Below, piece by piece: positions 36,157 through 46,119 of a DNA stretch of 64,000 nt (position 1 is its first letter; every line of letters starts with the position of its first letter). The DNA comes from Methylomarinum sp. Ch1-1 (GTDB lineage Bacteria > Pseudomonadota > Gammaproteobacteria > Methylococcales > Methylomonadaceae), in the NCBI RefSeq assembly GCF_030717995.2, contig NZ_CP157743.1, positions 3,994,501 to 4,058,500 of the forward strand, written 5' to 3'. Made by a program: the position numbers and the translations under genes. The notes under the pieces were generated by a model. It saw only the letters and a program-made list of their open reading frames with translations. It was not told the DNA's origin and did not search any database.

Positions 36157-36654
36157 TTGGCACGTCCACTCCTCCCACTGACATTGAGCTCTGAACAGCA
36201 GAGCATTTTGGAAACCATTGTTCGAAGTCGCGAAGCGCCACACAGTCTGGTGCAACGTGCTCAAATCGTGTTATTGGCCCACGTCGGCAACACCAATAAA
36301 TCGATCGCTCAAAACCTGGGGCTCTGTGAAGAAACGGTCGGGTTTTGGCGAAAGCGTTGGTTAGGCGACAGTATTGAGTTGGAAAAATATGCCGACCAAT
36401 CAAAAAAGTTGCGCGAGGCGATCAGTCACGTGTTGGCCGACAAACCACGCGCTGGCTGCCCCGGCGTCTTTACTGCGGAGCAGATTTGCCAGTTATTGGC
36501 GCTCGCTTGTGAAACGCCTCCCGAGCATCTCAGTCATTGGACGCAACCGGCACTCGTCCGAACCGCTATTGATAGGGGGATTGTAGACACCATTTCGCTC
36601 AGCAGTATCGGGCGTTTTTTAAAATCAGGGGGATTTGAAACCGCATCGCACTAA
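36157..36654 (+). CDS. IS630 transposase, N-terminal part (frame 1)
   Basis: 165 aa, winged/helix-turn-helix DNA-binding region (VQRAQIVLLAHVGNTNKSIA, then LGLCEETVGFWRKRWL). TTG start. Its frame leaves the conserved path at a run of five G (36628-36632): skipping one G joins K-S-G to D-L-K-P-H-R of the second part. Either a one-base insertion has killed the gene or +1 frameshifting makes the full protein. Confidence 0.8.
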   Translation: MARPLLPLTLSSEQQSILETIVRSREAPHSLVQRAQIVLLAHVGNTNKSIAQNLGLCEETVGFWRKRWLGDSIELEKYADQSKKLREAISHVLADKPRAGCPGVFTAEQICQLLALACETPPEHLSHWTQPALVRTAIDRGIVDTISLSSIGRFLKSGGFETASH

Positions 36655-37384
36655 ATATTGGCTCAACCACAAAGCCGAAGATGAAGCGACCTTTCGACAA
36701 GAAGTGAGAGACGTTTGCAAGCTCTACCATCAAGCTCAAGAGCTACACGAATCCGGTGTACATGTGATCAGTGTGGACGAGAAAACCGGTATTCAGGCGC
36801 TGGAACGGATTCATCCGGATCACCCGATGTCCAAAGGAAAACTGGAATTACACGAATTTGAGTACAAACGGCATGGCACACAAACCCTGATAGCCAATTT
36901 TGAAGTAGCGACCGGAAAAATCCTGTGTCCAACGTTGGGCGACACCCGAACAGAAAACGATTTTGTGGCCCATATCCAGGCGACCGTCGCTACTGACCCC
37001 ACGGCAAAATGGGTATTTATTGCCGACCAACTGAATACGCATAAATCCGCTTCATTGGTGAAATGTGTGGCAGAACTCTGCGGCATCGAAGCCCCGCTGG
37101 GCGAGAAAGGACAATCCGGCATTTTAGAGAACATGGCGTCGCGCGCGGACTTTTTACAATGCACCGAGCACCGTATCCGTTTTGTTTATACACCAAAACA
37201 TTGTTCATGGCTGAACCAAGTCGAGATTTGGTTCGGCATTTTAAGCCGTCGCTTACTCAAACGCGGAAGTTTCCCTTCGATTAAGGCTCTGAATCAAAGA
37301 ATTCAGGCGTTCATTGCATTTTTTAATGAAACATTGGCAAAACCGTTTCGATGGACCTATATTGGTAAGCCTCTACTTGTCTAA
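36635..37384 (+). CDS. IS630 transposase, C-terminal catalytic part (frame 2)
   Basis: 249 aa with the DDE catalytic core: VISVDEKTGIQ (first Asp), VFIADQLNTHKS (second Asp) and SWLNQVEIWFGIL (Glu). It begins at a TTG in the overlap with the first part. The protein is full length towards its C-terminus, ending 30 bp before the right end of the element. Functional only if produced together with the N-terminal part. Confidence 0.82.
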   Translation: MKPHRTKYWLNHKAEDEATFRQEVRDVCKLYHQAQELHESGVHVISVDEKTGIQALERIHPDHPMSKGKLELHEFEYKRHGTQTLIANFEVATGKILCPTLGDTRTENDFVAHIQATVATDPTAKWVFIADQLNTHKSASLVKCVAELCGIEAPLGEKGQSGILENMASRADFLQCTEHRIRFVYTPKHCSWLNQVEIWFGILSRRLLKRGSFPSIKALNQRIQAFIAFFNETLAKPFRWTYIGKPLLV

Positions 37385-37416
37385 ATTATCGAAGGTATTT
37401 CAGAAGGCGAGTACTA

Positions 37417-38454
37417 GGGGGTTACCGGTTGGCCTGGATCGGTCTGGTCGAACATGACCCGGCGAAAAGCATACGCCCGATCGCCAACGCCGGTTATGAA
37501 GACGGTTATCTGAATGCTCTGCATCTGACCTGGGCCGACTCCGAACGCGGCCAAGGTCCCGCCGGCCGCGCAGTGCGCTTTGGAACACCGCAGCTGGCAG
37601 CCAATATCGATACCGATCCGCAATTCATGCCATGGCGCGACCAGGCGCTGGCGCGCGGCTATGCCTCCTGCATCACCCTGCCGCTAAAAAACGAGGTTGG
37701 CGATGTGTTCGCCGTGATCAACATTTACGCCGCCGAGCCTCAGGCCTTCGACGAGGATGAAATCGAGCTGTTGCAGGAGTTGGCAAGCGACCTCGCTTTC
37801 GGGGTGCATACGCTGAGGACGCGACGCGAGCGCGACCACTACCAACAGGAGCACCTGAAAAGCGCCAATCAACTCAAGGAGGCTTTGATCGGTACGATAC
37901 GGGCGATCGCGCTGACGGTGGAAAAACGCGACCCTTACACAGCTGGCCATCAGAGCCGGGTGGCCGACTTGGCCGCGGCCATAGCAGAGGAGCTGGGCTT
38001 GGATCAAGAACGTATCGAGGGACTGAGACTGGGGGCGACCATACATGATATCGGCAAGATCTATATCCCGGCGGAAATTCTCAATCGTCCGGGCCGACTG
38101 TCGGAACACGAATTCGGCATGATCAAGTCCCATGCCGAGGTCGGCTATGACATCATCAAGGATGTGCAATTTCCCTGGCCGGTCGCGGACATGGTCCTGC
38201 AGCACCACGAGCGTCTCGACGGTTCCGGCTACCCTAATGGTCTGAAAGGCGACGAGATCATCCTGGAGGCGCGCATCTTAGCGGCCGCCGACGCGGTGGA
38301 AGCGATCACCGCACACCGCCCCTATCGTCCCGGCCTCGGCATAAACACGGCGCTGGATGAAATCGAAAGCAAGCGAGGTCTGACTTATGATGCCGATGTC
38401 GTCGATGCCTGTTTGAGGCTTTTCAGGGAAAAAGGCTACACATTGGATGCCTGA
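37417..38454 (+). pseudogene. 3' part of the interrupted gene: GAF and HD-GYP domains
   Basis: Continues the frame of 34708 after the IS element. Residues form the rest of a GAF domain (to about codon 130 of this part) and an HD-GYP phosphodiesterase domain with intact metal residues: HDIGKIYIP and HHERLDGSGYPNGLKGDEI. HD-GYP enzymes hydrolyse c-di-GMP to pGpG or GMP. An internal TTG at 37429 could start a separate product, but no good ribosome binding site is seen. The original gene overlapped the dCache sensor gene, implying a two-part sensor/phosphodiesterase. Confidence 0.85.
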
Positions 38455-38571
38455 AATTGCTGGCGCCATAAACAGGTCACTTGCGCCGAAAAATGAATTG
38501 GCAATACGTCGTCTTTTGCGTCATCATTGTCGACACCCATGCCATTTTATTGGGCTTAACAGGACTGCGCT

Positions 38572-39477
38572 ATGAAAATCGCTATCATCGGAACCGGAAA
38601 CGTCGGCTCGACGCTGGCCTACGCATTGGTGCTTAAGGGAGTGGGCAATCATCTGGTTCTCGCCAACCGCAACATCACTAAAGCGCAAGGCGATGCTCTG
38701 GATCTTCAGCATACCTTGGCGTTTTGCCAACGCCCCATGCAGATTGAAAGCAACGCCATTGACCAAGTGCATGATAGCGACATCGTTGTCGTCACCGCCT
38801 CCGTGCCGTTATCCAATGAAATGTCGACCCGTCTGGAACTGGGGCCGGCCAATGTCAATTTATTTCGTCAACTGATTCCGACGCTAAGCCAGCAAAATCC
38901 GCGGGCAATTTTCATCATCGTCACCAACCCGGTCGATATACTGACGTATTTGACGACGCAATTGAGTGGGTTTCCCGCCACCAGAGTTCTCGGCATCGGA
39001 ACCCTCATCGATTCAGCGCGTTTTAGAGCTCTCCTGTCCGTTAAAGAACAAATTCATCCCGACGATTTACGCGCCTACATATTGGGTGAACATGGTCCCA
39101 ACCAGTTTCCAGTGTTCAGCCATGCGTCGGCCGGCGGCGAACAAATCATCGACAATCCGACGCATCGTGAGATTTTTAACGAAGTCAGCGACGCCGGTTT
39201 TGACGTCTACAAATTAAAAGGCTATACCAATTACGCGATTGCCGCCGCCACCTGTGAAGTGATTCAGTCGATAGTCTATGACGACCATCGCACCATGCCC
39301 TTGAGCACCTATTTCGATGAATGGCAAGGCATTCAGGATAATTGTTTCAGCATTCCTGTCGTAGTCGGTCGTGTCGGTATTATTCGGCATTTACACCCCG
39401 ACCTGAACCCGAGGGAGATCGCTGCGTTGAAAAAAACGGCGGCATTGGTTAAATCCAATCTACAAACCCTGCTTTAA
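38572..39477 (+). CDS. lactate/malate dehydrogenase-family protein
   Basis: 301 aa NAD-dependent 2-hydroxyacid dehydrogenase. The Rossmann motif IGTGNVGSTLAY starts at residue 6. The catalytic His is in GEHGPNQFPVFS (near 178) and the substrate Arg in LIDSARFR (near 148), as in L-lactate dehydrogenases. The substrate-specificity loop reads VPLSNEMSTRLEL instead of the lactate (VPQKPGETR) or malate (ARKPGMSR) pattern, so the actual substrate is uncertain. No operon partner. Confidence 0.8.
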   Translation: MKIAIIGTGNVGSTLAYALVLKGVGNHLVLANRNITKAQGDALDLQHTLAFCQRPMQIESNAIDQVHDSDIVVVTASVPLSNEMSTRLELGPANVNLFRQLIPTLSQQNPRAIFIIVTNPVDILTYLTTQLSGFPATRVLGIGTLIDSARFRALLSVKEQIHPDDLRAYILGEHGPNQFPVFSHASAGGEQIIDNPTHREIFNEVSDAGFDVYKLKGYTNYAIAAATCEVIQSIVYDDHRTMPLSTYFDEWQGIQDNCFSIPVVVGRVGIIRHLHPDLNPREIAALKKTAALVKSNLQTLL

Positions 39478-39499
39478 CCTCAGTTCGGGATACAAGAAT

Positions 39500-39778
39500 C
39501 GTAACTACTCAACTTGATACCGAGAAAATATTTCTTTTACTATCCATTGCTTGCGGAACAAGTGTATGCGACAAGAATATCGCATCCAAGCCTATAGCTC
39601 TGACTGCAACGTCTGACCGTCAGGGACGATGGAAATGCAGATTTTGTAGGTAGAAAATTGCTCCTGCATTTTCTACATTTCCGCCTTCCTTGGCGGTCAG
39701 AGCAAAAATCTGCCTGTTGCAGACAACCCGATAAATCAATAATCGACTCCCTCTGATAAAAATACGCTGAATAATTAC
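39500..39778. repeat. CGTAACTATTCAG-type element, copy 1 (composite)
   Basis: The first 98 bp (39500-39597) match 53278-53375 without gaps and with nine mismatches that I counted, in the same orientation. The right part (39596-39743) is the inverse of the sequence at 57991-58140. The far right end CTGAATAATTACA resembles the terminal repeat. The 353-bp gap 39478-39830 holds no gene; two copies of CCTGTCCCCTTTTT follow near 39800-39830. Confidence 0.65.
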
Positions 39779-39830
39779 ACTGAAATTTCAGTAAAAGTAG
39801 CCTGTCCCCTTTTTCCTGTCCCCTTTTTCC

Positions 39831-42800
39831 TCAAACTTCTAGGCAAACGCTTTGGCTTCCTAATAATAATTCTGTCACTTCATCGGCATCGACCGGTTTA
39901 CTTAGCAGATAACCTTGAATTTCATCGCAACACTTGCTTTCGAGCAGATCATATTGGGCTTGCGTTTCCACCCCTTCCGCGGTCACCCTCAAGTTAAGAC
40001 CATGCGCCATCGTGATGACCGTCTTGACGATATTCTTATCGTAATCGTCATTGACGATATCTTTTATGAAGGCGCGATCGATTTTTAAGGTATCGATGGG
40101 AAATTGCTTCAAATAACTCAATGACGAATAACCGGTCCCGAAATCATCTATCGCAATCCCTATGCCTTTGTCATGCAGTTTGTTCAACGTCGCCACCGCG
40201 GTATCGAGATTATGCATCAAAACGGTTTCGGTCACTTCCAATTCCAAATTTTGCGGCCTGATTTGGGTTTCCTGAATAATCGTCCAGACCAGGTCGGCGA
40301 AATGTTCCTGACCCAACTGCAACGCGGATAAATTAACCGCGACCTTGAGATCCAACCCCTTATCGGCCCAAAGTTTAGCTTGCCGACAGGCTGTTCGGAT
40401 GACCCACTCGCCGATCTGATAAATCAGTCCTCTTTCTTCCGCTAATTCGATAAACTCAAGAGGCCCTAAGATGCCTAATTGCGGATGTTTCCAACGAATC
40501 AAAGCCTCGACCCCTCTAATCTCCTTGCTGGCCATATGCATTTTAGGCTGGTAGTACAACAACCATTCTTCGTTTTCTATCGCCCTTCTGATTTCCGCTT
40601 CTAGCGCTAAGCGCTTAACTGAGCTGTTCTGCATTTCAGGATCAAAAAAACGATAGGCGTTGGTTTCAGGCGTTTTTTTGGCGAAACATTTCGCGGTATT
40701 GGCATGTGCAAGCAATTCCTCCGCCGATCCGGCATCTTCTGGAAAAAGACTGATGCCTATCTTACAAGAGACCGACACTTGTTTATCGTCTATGCAAACG
40801 GGCGTTTTCATCGCATCGGCAATGCGTTTCACCACCGCTGGTACGATCATGCGATCGTCAAAGTCGGCCAGCAAGATGGCGAATTCATCGCCCTCGAAAC
40901 GCGAAATGATCAAATCCTCGGCAACGGCATTAAACAAGGCGATGCTGTCATCTTTACGAAAGATACCGTCCATGCGCTTGGCTAGCGAGATAAACATTTG
41001 ATCCGCAATTGCCCGGCCAAAACTGCTATTGACTTGCGAAAACAAATCGCAAGTGACGATGAGAATCGCGGTTAACCGTCCTTGTCGCTCACATCGCTCC
41101 ACCGCTTGTTTGATGCGATCATAAAAAAATATTTGACTGGGTAAACCGGTCAGCTTGTCGTAATAGCGTTCATGTTGCAGCTGTTCGGCGGCTTCCTCCA
41201 ATTGCTTCACTTGAGCTAGGAGACGATTGACGTCTTCGTGCTGTTGGGAAGGGTCGGAAATCGAAATACGTTGATGGGATTGCTTGTCCTTAGTTGTTTT
41301 AGGCTGGCCATGAGGCACGTTTTCATCGTTTGCGGTCCAATTGACGACTCGGTCACGACCGGCTTCCTTGGCGACATAAAGAGCCTGATCGGCCTGCTCA
41401 TTCAATTCGGCGAGATCCTGAGCCTGATTCTGCATCGAAGAAACGCCCAGACTGACGCTAACGGTCGGCCCGGCTATAAATCGCTCGGCCGATTGCTGCT
41501 TAACTTTTAGCCTGATTCTTTCTGCGACTGAAACCGCTTCATCACAATCAATCCCCGGTAATACGATACAAAATTCCTCCCCTCCATAACGCCCGATGAT
41601 ATCCTGTTCACGGGTGCTGGACTGCAAGACATCGGCCAATAGTTTGATCACCTCATCACCAACGGCATGACCAAAATTGTCATTGACCCGTTTAAAATGG
41701 TCTATATCGGCCATGATACAGCACAATTTTTCCCGTTGAGTCCGCGCCATTTTAAACATGGCCGCGAATTGCTGATAAAAAGAACGTCTGTTTAAACAAC
41801 CGGTCAAAGGGTCGCGGGTCGCCAAAAAATGTAATTCTTTATTTTGTTGCTGAATTTCTTTTCTCGAACTTTCAAGATCCGAAACGGTGGCTTGCAGTTG
41901 TCTTTTTTGCAATTCCAATTCCGTCACATCATCGAAAGTTAATAACATGCCCTGCTGTTTGCCTTGATGATCGTGTATCGGCGCGCTATTAATCACCATC
42001 GTCCGCGTTTCCCCCGCTTCAACTTCCAAGGTTAACTTATCGCCGATACTGCTTTCACCTGAGTTCATGGCGATCAACCAAGGGTATAGGATATCTCCAC
42101 CGTCTTCATCCGGCGCTTGCCATGCCAAATCGGAGAGTTTAAATCCGAGTAAGCTGGCGGCATTGTGCTTGACGATTTCCGAAAAGGCCGTATTCGCCAA
42201 TACAATTTGCTCTTTATCATCCAAAATGACGACCCCTTCGGCCAAAGTATCGAAAGCCGCATTGACCCTTTCAGGAATCACCGCGGACGGATCAATCTGA
42301 CGCAGTGTCCGTAAAACAAAAAACAGAAACGAAAAAAAACCGAAAATAATGACGAATAAAATCAGCTTGTAAATATCATTATCAAAGATAGCCCAGCCAT
42401 CGGCGCCGGCAAGCGGCTTAAAGCTGAGCTCTATCGTGCCTATCTGGCTCTTGCCCCGATAAATAGGCACCAAGACATGACTGGACGTCGATTTGGACCC
42501 GCTGTAATCGCCCCAATACTGAGCATGAGGACCCGCTGCAAATAACAAACGGCCGGATTGTAGGCGAAAACCGGCCGACAAGATATCCTGTTCGCGAACG
42601 ACGATTTTGGACATTAAAGTCCTGATTGTTTCGATATCCTGATCATAAGCCATCGTCGAAAAAAGTATCGCCATCGATTCACTGATTTGCTTGCGACTCT
42701 TCAACTCATATTTCGGCTGATCCGGAGCAATGCCTAAGATATCGGCAAAAAGAATGATGCTGGCAGTCATCAATACTAATGCGATACTGATGGCTATAGA

Positions 42801-42839
42801 CGGCCACAGCGATGTGAATGATCCCTTAACCACGTTCAT
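39831..42839 (-). CDS. membrane GGDEF-PAS/GGDEF-EAL c-di-GMP protein
   Basis: 1002 aa. TM1 near residues 13-36, a periplasmic region (about 37-155), TM2 near 157-177, a PAS domain (about 190-310), a coiled coil, GGDEF-1 (about 340-500), GGDEF-2 (about 560-720) and an EAL domain (about 735-990). GGDEF-1 has an intact RYGGEEF active site with an RxxD inhibitory site (REQD) five residues before it. GGDEF-2 is RFEGDEF, probably inactive. EAL has VEALIRW, IAIDDFGTGYSSL and ETVLM, so hydrolysis is plausible. It can make and break c-di-GMP. ATG 42839 overlaps the stop of the upstream LEPR-XLL gene by 4 nt, indicating coupled translation. Confidence 0.92.
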   Translation of the reverse strand: MNVVKGSFTSLWPSIAISIALVLMTASIILFADILGIAPDQPKYELKSRKQISESMAILFSTMAYDQDIETIRTLMSKIVVREQDILSAGFRLQSGRLLFAAGPHAQYWGDYSGSKSTSSHVLVPIYRGKSQIGTIELSFKPLAGADGWAIFDNDIYKLILFVIIFGFFSFLFFVLRTLRQIDPSAVIPERVNAAFDTLAEGVVILDDKEQIVLANTAFSEIVKHNAASLLGFKLSDLAWQAPDEDGGDILYPWLIAMNSGESSIGDKLTLEVEAGETRTMVINSAPIHDHQGKQQGMLLTFDDVTELELQKRQLQATVSDLESSRKEIQQQNKELHFLATRDPLTGCLNRRSFYQQFAAMFKMARTQREKLCCIMADIDHFKRVNDNFGHAVGDEVIKLLADVLQSSTREQDIIGRYGGEEFCIVLPGIDCDEAVSVAERIRLKVKQQSAERFIAGPTVSVSLGVSSMQNQAQDLAELNEQADQALYVAKEAGRDRVVNWTANDENVPHGQPKTTKDKQSHQRISISDPSQQHEDVNRLLAQVKQLEEAAEQLQHERYYDKLTGLPSQIFFYDRIKQAVERCERQGRLTAILIVTCDLFSQVNSSFGRAIADQMFISLAKRMDGIFRKDDSIALFNAVAEDLIISRFEGDEFAILLADFDDRMIVPAVVKRIADAMKTPVCIDDKQVSVSCKIGISLFPEDAGSAEELLAHANTAKCFAKKTPETNAYRFFDPEMQNSSVKRLALEAEIRRAIENEEWLLYYQPKMHMASKEIRGVEALIRWKHPQLGILGPLEFIELAEERGLIYQIGEWVIRTACRQAKLWADKGLDLKVAVNLSALQLGQEHFADLVWTIIQETQIRPQNLELEVTETVLMHNLDTAVATLNKLHDKGIGIAIDDFGTGYSSLSYLKQFPIDTLKIDRAFIKDIVNDDYDKNIVKTVITMAHGLNLRVTAEGVETQAQYDLLESKCCDEIQGYLLSKPVDADEVTELLLGSQSVCLEV

Positions 42840-45800
42840 TGTCTGACGCTGAACATCGATTCAACCTCGTCCTGAGAGGCGGGGTCCTCGTTGTTCTCCT
42901 CCTTATCTGTCGAATCGCGAAAAACGACGGCTAACGGATCGAATCGCTTAAACAAAGACAGCGACGATAACAGGCTGGACAGTAGCGCGCCGCCCCTTAA
43001 GAGCCAGCTGACAAAGCCGGCGGTCAAGCTGACCGAGGCGCCAAAAACAAATTCAATTTCAAAATCGTCTCCATCGAGTTGCTCGCTTGCCTCCATCTGT
43101 GCCCTCATCAGTTCAATATTACGCCATAATGCCTCTGAACCTATGTCGATATCAGATTCGCTTGCAGCCGTTTCCCGCAGATCAAGCTCTATCAACTGCC
43201 GGGTTTGTTCACGCAGCCAGCGGTCGTAAACCGATTCGGATTTGATAAATTGACCATCGTCGCCGAAGCGCCGCTCAAGCAGGAAGCCGGACTGTTCGGC
43301 ATTGGCGGAACCGATCCCGCCATTTTGATCGGTTGAACTCGATAAAGCTTTGCCTAAAAAACCTTGCTTAATGGCCGCATCTTTTGGGTTAACAATCCCC
43401 CCTACCCCCTGTTGATTCAAGTTCGAATGATCGATGACATGCGCTTCAATGCCGGCTGTTTCGGTTGCCGTAAAGGAGCTCGCCTTGTCAACGCGCAAGA
43501 GGCTGTCATCGCTGTCGGCAACGGCGATATTCTGCTGCATCATCAGGCCGCTGAAGAAGATGTCATCGGTAATGAGCATGGCCTCGGCGGAACTGGTCGC
43601 TAGGGTTTCACTGAAGCCATCAATCACGTTAACGGTCACCGTATAGGAGCTTCCGCCGCCACCGTCATTGACGGTGTAGCTAAAACTGTCCGTTCCGAGA
43701 AAACCAGACATAGGAGTGTAACTGAAGCCGCCATTGGCATTAACGACTACGCTACCGTTACTGGCATCGGCCGCCAGTGCATAATAGACGCTGTCGGATT
43801 CGGCGTCGCTGGCGCTCGGCAGGCTGCCGCTATAGACGCTGGTGTCAGAAGCGGAAATCGTCATATCTGACGCCAGCGGCGCATCGTTGACAGGATTGAT
43901 CGTGATATCCACCATGACGGGATTTGAAGCCACCGAGCCATCGTAAGCTTGGTAGCTAAAACTATCGATGCCATTGAAATCGGCATGCGGGCTGTAAATG
44001 AACGAGCCGTCGGCATTCAAAACCAGACTGCCGTTGGCGGGCGCTATGACTTGTAGCGCATTCAAGACATCGCCATCGATATCGCTGTCATTATCGAGCA
44101 CATTGCCGCTAATAACCTCGTCTTCATCACCGACATAGGCATCGGAAACCGCAATAGGCGCGTCGTTGACGTTGCCCACCGGTCCGACCGCGGCGCTGGT
44201 GACGCTTTCGGCGCTGCCCTGATCGTCGGTATAAGCGGCCTGCACGCTGATCTGTGAACCGACGTCGGCGTCGCCCAGCGTATAGCTGTTCGCCGTCGCG
44301 CCACTAATGGCAACGCCGTCGCGTAGCCATTGGTAGCCGATCGGGCCGCTGAGGCCGTCGGCGTCGCTGAGGGTGTTCGCCGCGGTCAGGGTTTGGTTTT
44401 CTTCCGCGACACCGCCGATGGTCACGGCTCCGGTCGGGGCGTCGTTGACCGCGCTAACGTCTATCGTCATCGTGTAGCTAGCAATGCTGTTCGCGATGCC
44501 ATCATTGACGGTGAAACCGAAGCTGGCGTAAGCGCTGCCGTTCGCATCAGCGGCCGGCATGTAGGTGAGATTGGCTGCATCGATATCGGCCAAACCGATC
44601 ACCTGATTCAGTGCGACATCGACACCGCTGAGTTGCAAGCTACCGGCCGTCTCAAGACTGGTGATCTGAACGCTGGCGAGGCTATCGCCGTCGATATCGC
44701 TGAAATTAAAATCGGCTGCGTTAAAGACATAAGTCGTATCTTCGTCGGTTGTGACGGTGCTGTCGGCCGCTTGCGGCGCGTTGTTGATCGTCACCGAGTA
44801 ATCTTCCACCTCTCCCAAAAGATCAATGCCATCGGAAGCCGGCGAACCGCCATTATTCAGGCTGACCCGCAATCGAGTGGCGCCTGATAATGCCGTGTCC
44901 GGCGCCGTGATATCGATGCTGTGGGGACCACTAGTGTTGACGCCAGCAGCGACGCTATAAGCTTCACCGGCATCTGTGAAATCACCGTCCTGATTCCAAT
45001 CGATCCAGGCGTTGACAAACTCATTTGCTAACAAAGTATTAGGCTGGATGGTCACCGACAGCGTATAAGTCTTCCCAACTTCAACATTGGCGAATTGATC
45101 GGTATAGTCGCCATAGGCGCCTATGGATAACAATCCTTCAGGTCCGCTGGCGTTATCGATGCCGGCAAAGCTGACATTGGTGATCCATTCCAGCGGACTC
45201 AGCAAGCCATAGGAAGAAGGATAAGTCGCCAGCAGTGCTTGCCAATCTTGTTGGCCGCTGGCGCTGACGGCGATATCGGTGTCTATCTGGCCGGTGCTGA
45301 ACTCCAGCTCCCAGTCACCCCCCAGGCTGGCATGACCGGTCAAGTCTTCGGAGGCGGCGACATCGGTGTCGGTTAACTGACTAAGGTCATTGAGCAAGCT
45401 CTTGCCGGCTTCGGTTTGCGCCAGATTACAGCCATAGATCAGAAAATCACCGTCTGTGCTGAAGGCCTCGCCCCAAGCGGCGATTTCCGCCAAATTCTGG
45501 TTCAGAGCCTGTAAATCCAATCGTGAATTACCGATATCGACCGTGCCATCATCCCCATGAGAAATCAAATGCACCGCATCAAGCTCGGAATATGAAGCCA
45601 AAGCTTCAGAGATTTGCTCAATGCCGTTACGTTGATTATCCAACAAGATGACTTCAAGATTCCGCTCCACGCCATCCTGACCGACAATATCGTTCAGCAA
45701 TTGCTGATAATTTTCAACATCGGCATCGATGAAAACCAGTTCCCTAGGTAACGCCGTCACCGACTCGACAACGTCTGCAGTGTTACCATCGCTATCGATG

Positions 45801-45952
45801 ATCACATTATCCACTTCCTGCAGAATGACCGGCTCGATGATGGCCGCATCGGTCAATAATCCGTCAGCCCCCCCGCCGGAAAATAGTTGCCTTGCTTCCA
45901 ATTCCTCTAGGATTGGTTCGGAATAAGCGTTACCCTGCAACCTCTGTGTCAT
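42836..45952 (-). CDS. LEPR-XLL/DUF4347/cadherin-like surface protein
   Basis: 1038 aa. The N-terminus carries a LEPR-XLL-like motif (EPILEELEARQLFSGG, residues 12-27) and no classical signal peptide. Residues about 70-235 form a DUF4347 domain (LDAVHLISHGDDGTVDIG, DFLIYGCNLAQTEAGKSLL). A GEVED-like domain follows (INAWIDWNQDGDF-type stretch near 315), then cadherin/VCBS-like repeats to about 800 with DxDGD calcium patterns. The C-terminus has a hydrophobic stretch (FVSWLLRGGALLSSLLSSL near 985) then KRFDPLAVV and an acidic tail, perhaps an anchor. Likely the exported substrate of the neighbouring SecA-like/HlyD genes. A purine-rich AGGGGGG precedes the ATG. Confidence 0.85.
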   Translation of the reverse strand: MTQRLQGNAYSEPILEELEARQLFSGGGADGLLTDAAIIEPVILQEVDNVIIDSDGNTADVVESVTALPRELVFIDADVENYQQLLNDIVGQDGVERNLEVILLDNQRNGIEQISEALASYSELDAVHLISHGDDGTVDIGNSRLDLQALNQNLAEIAAWGEAFSTDGDFLIYGCNLAQTEAGKSLLNDLSQLTDTDVAASEDLTGHASLGGDWELEFSTGQIDTDIAVSASGQQDWQALLATYPSSYGLLSPLEWITNVSFAGIDNASGPEGLLSIGAYGDYTDQFANVEVGKTYTLSVTIQPNTLLANEFVNAWIDWNQDGDFTDAGEAYSVAAGVNTSGPHSIDITAPDTALSGATRLRVSLNNGGSPASDGIDLLGEVEDYSVTINNAPQAADSTVTTDEDTTYVFNAADFNFSDIDGDSLASVQITSLETAGSLQLSGVDVALNQVIGLADIDAANLTYMPAADANGSAYASFGFTVNDGIANSIASYTMTIDVSAVNDAPTGAVTIGGVAEENQTLTAANTLSDADGLSGPIGYQWLRDGVAISGATANSYTLGDADVGSQISVQAAYTDDQGSAESVTSAAVGPVGNVNDAPIAVSDAYVGDEDEVISGNVLDNDSDIDGDVLNALQVIAPANGSLVLNADGSFIYSPHADFNGIDSFSYQAYDGSVASNPVMVDITINPVNDAPLASDMTISASDTSVYSGSLPSASDAESDSVYYALAADASNGSVVVNANGGFSYTPMSGFLGTDSFSYTVNDGGGGSSYTVTVNVIDGFSETLATSSAEAMLITDDIFFSGLMMQQNIAVADSDDSLLRVDKASSFTATETAGIEAHVIDHSNLNQQGVGGIVNPKDAAIKQGFLGKALSSSTDQNGGIGSANAEQSGFLLERRFGDDGQFIKSESVYDRWLREQTRQLIELDLRETAASESDIDIGSEALWRNIELMRAQMEASEQLDGDDFEIEFVFGASVSLTAGFVSWLLRGGALLSSLLSSLSLFKRFDPLAVVFRDSTDKEENNEDPASQDEVESMFSVRQ

Positions 45953-46119
45953 AGGCTAGCCCCCCCTTAATGACAGCCAGCATTAATTATTGTTATGTTG
46001 CTGGTCGATACATTATTCGTTTTATTGGCGCGCCTATTCAACAGCGATATTTCTTTTTGTGATTAATACCGCAAAAATGCCCTCTTTAATTCAGATAACG
46101 CTATTTTTTCTTAATCAAA

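Larger units (their letters stand above)
36097..37414 (+). mobile_element. IS630-family element, 1318 bp, in the HD-GYP gene
   Basis: It lies between a duplicated TA (36095-36096 and 37415-37416), the target used by this family. Ends are weakly inverted: left GTACAATAAACTTGAAATAT and right inverse GTACTCGCCTTCTGAAATAC. Excision in silico restores a perfect reading frame across the site, proving the boundaries. It holds a transposase split over two frames. Confidence 0.9.

Noticed and set aside
39585-39745. Possible CRISPR-like or array structure in the palindromic repeats
   Set aside because: Copies are dispersed over kilobases rather than regularly spaced, and no spacers or cas genes exist in the window.
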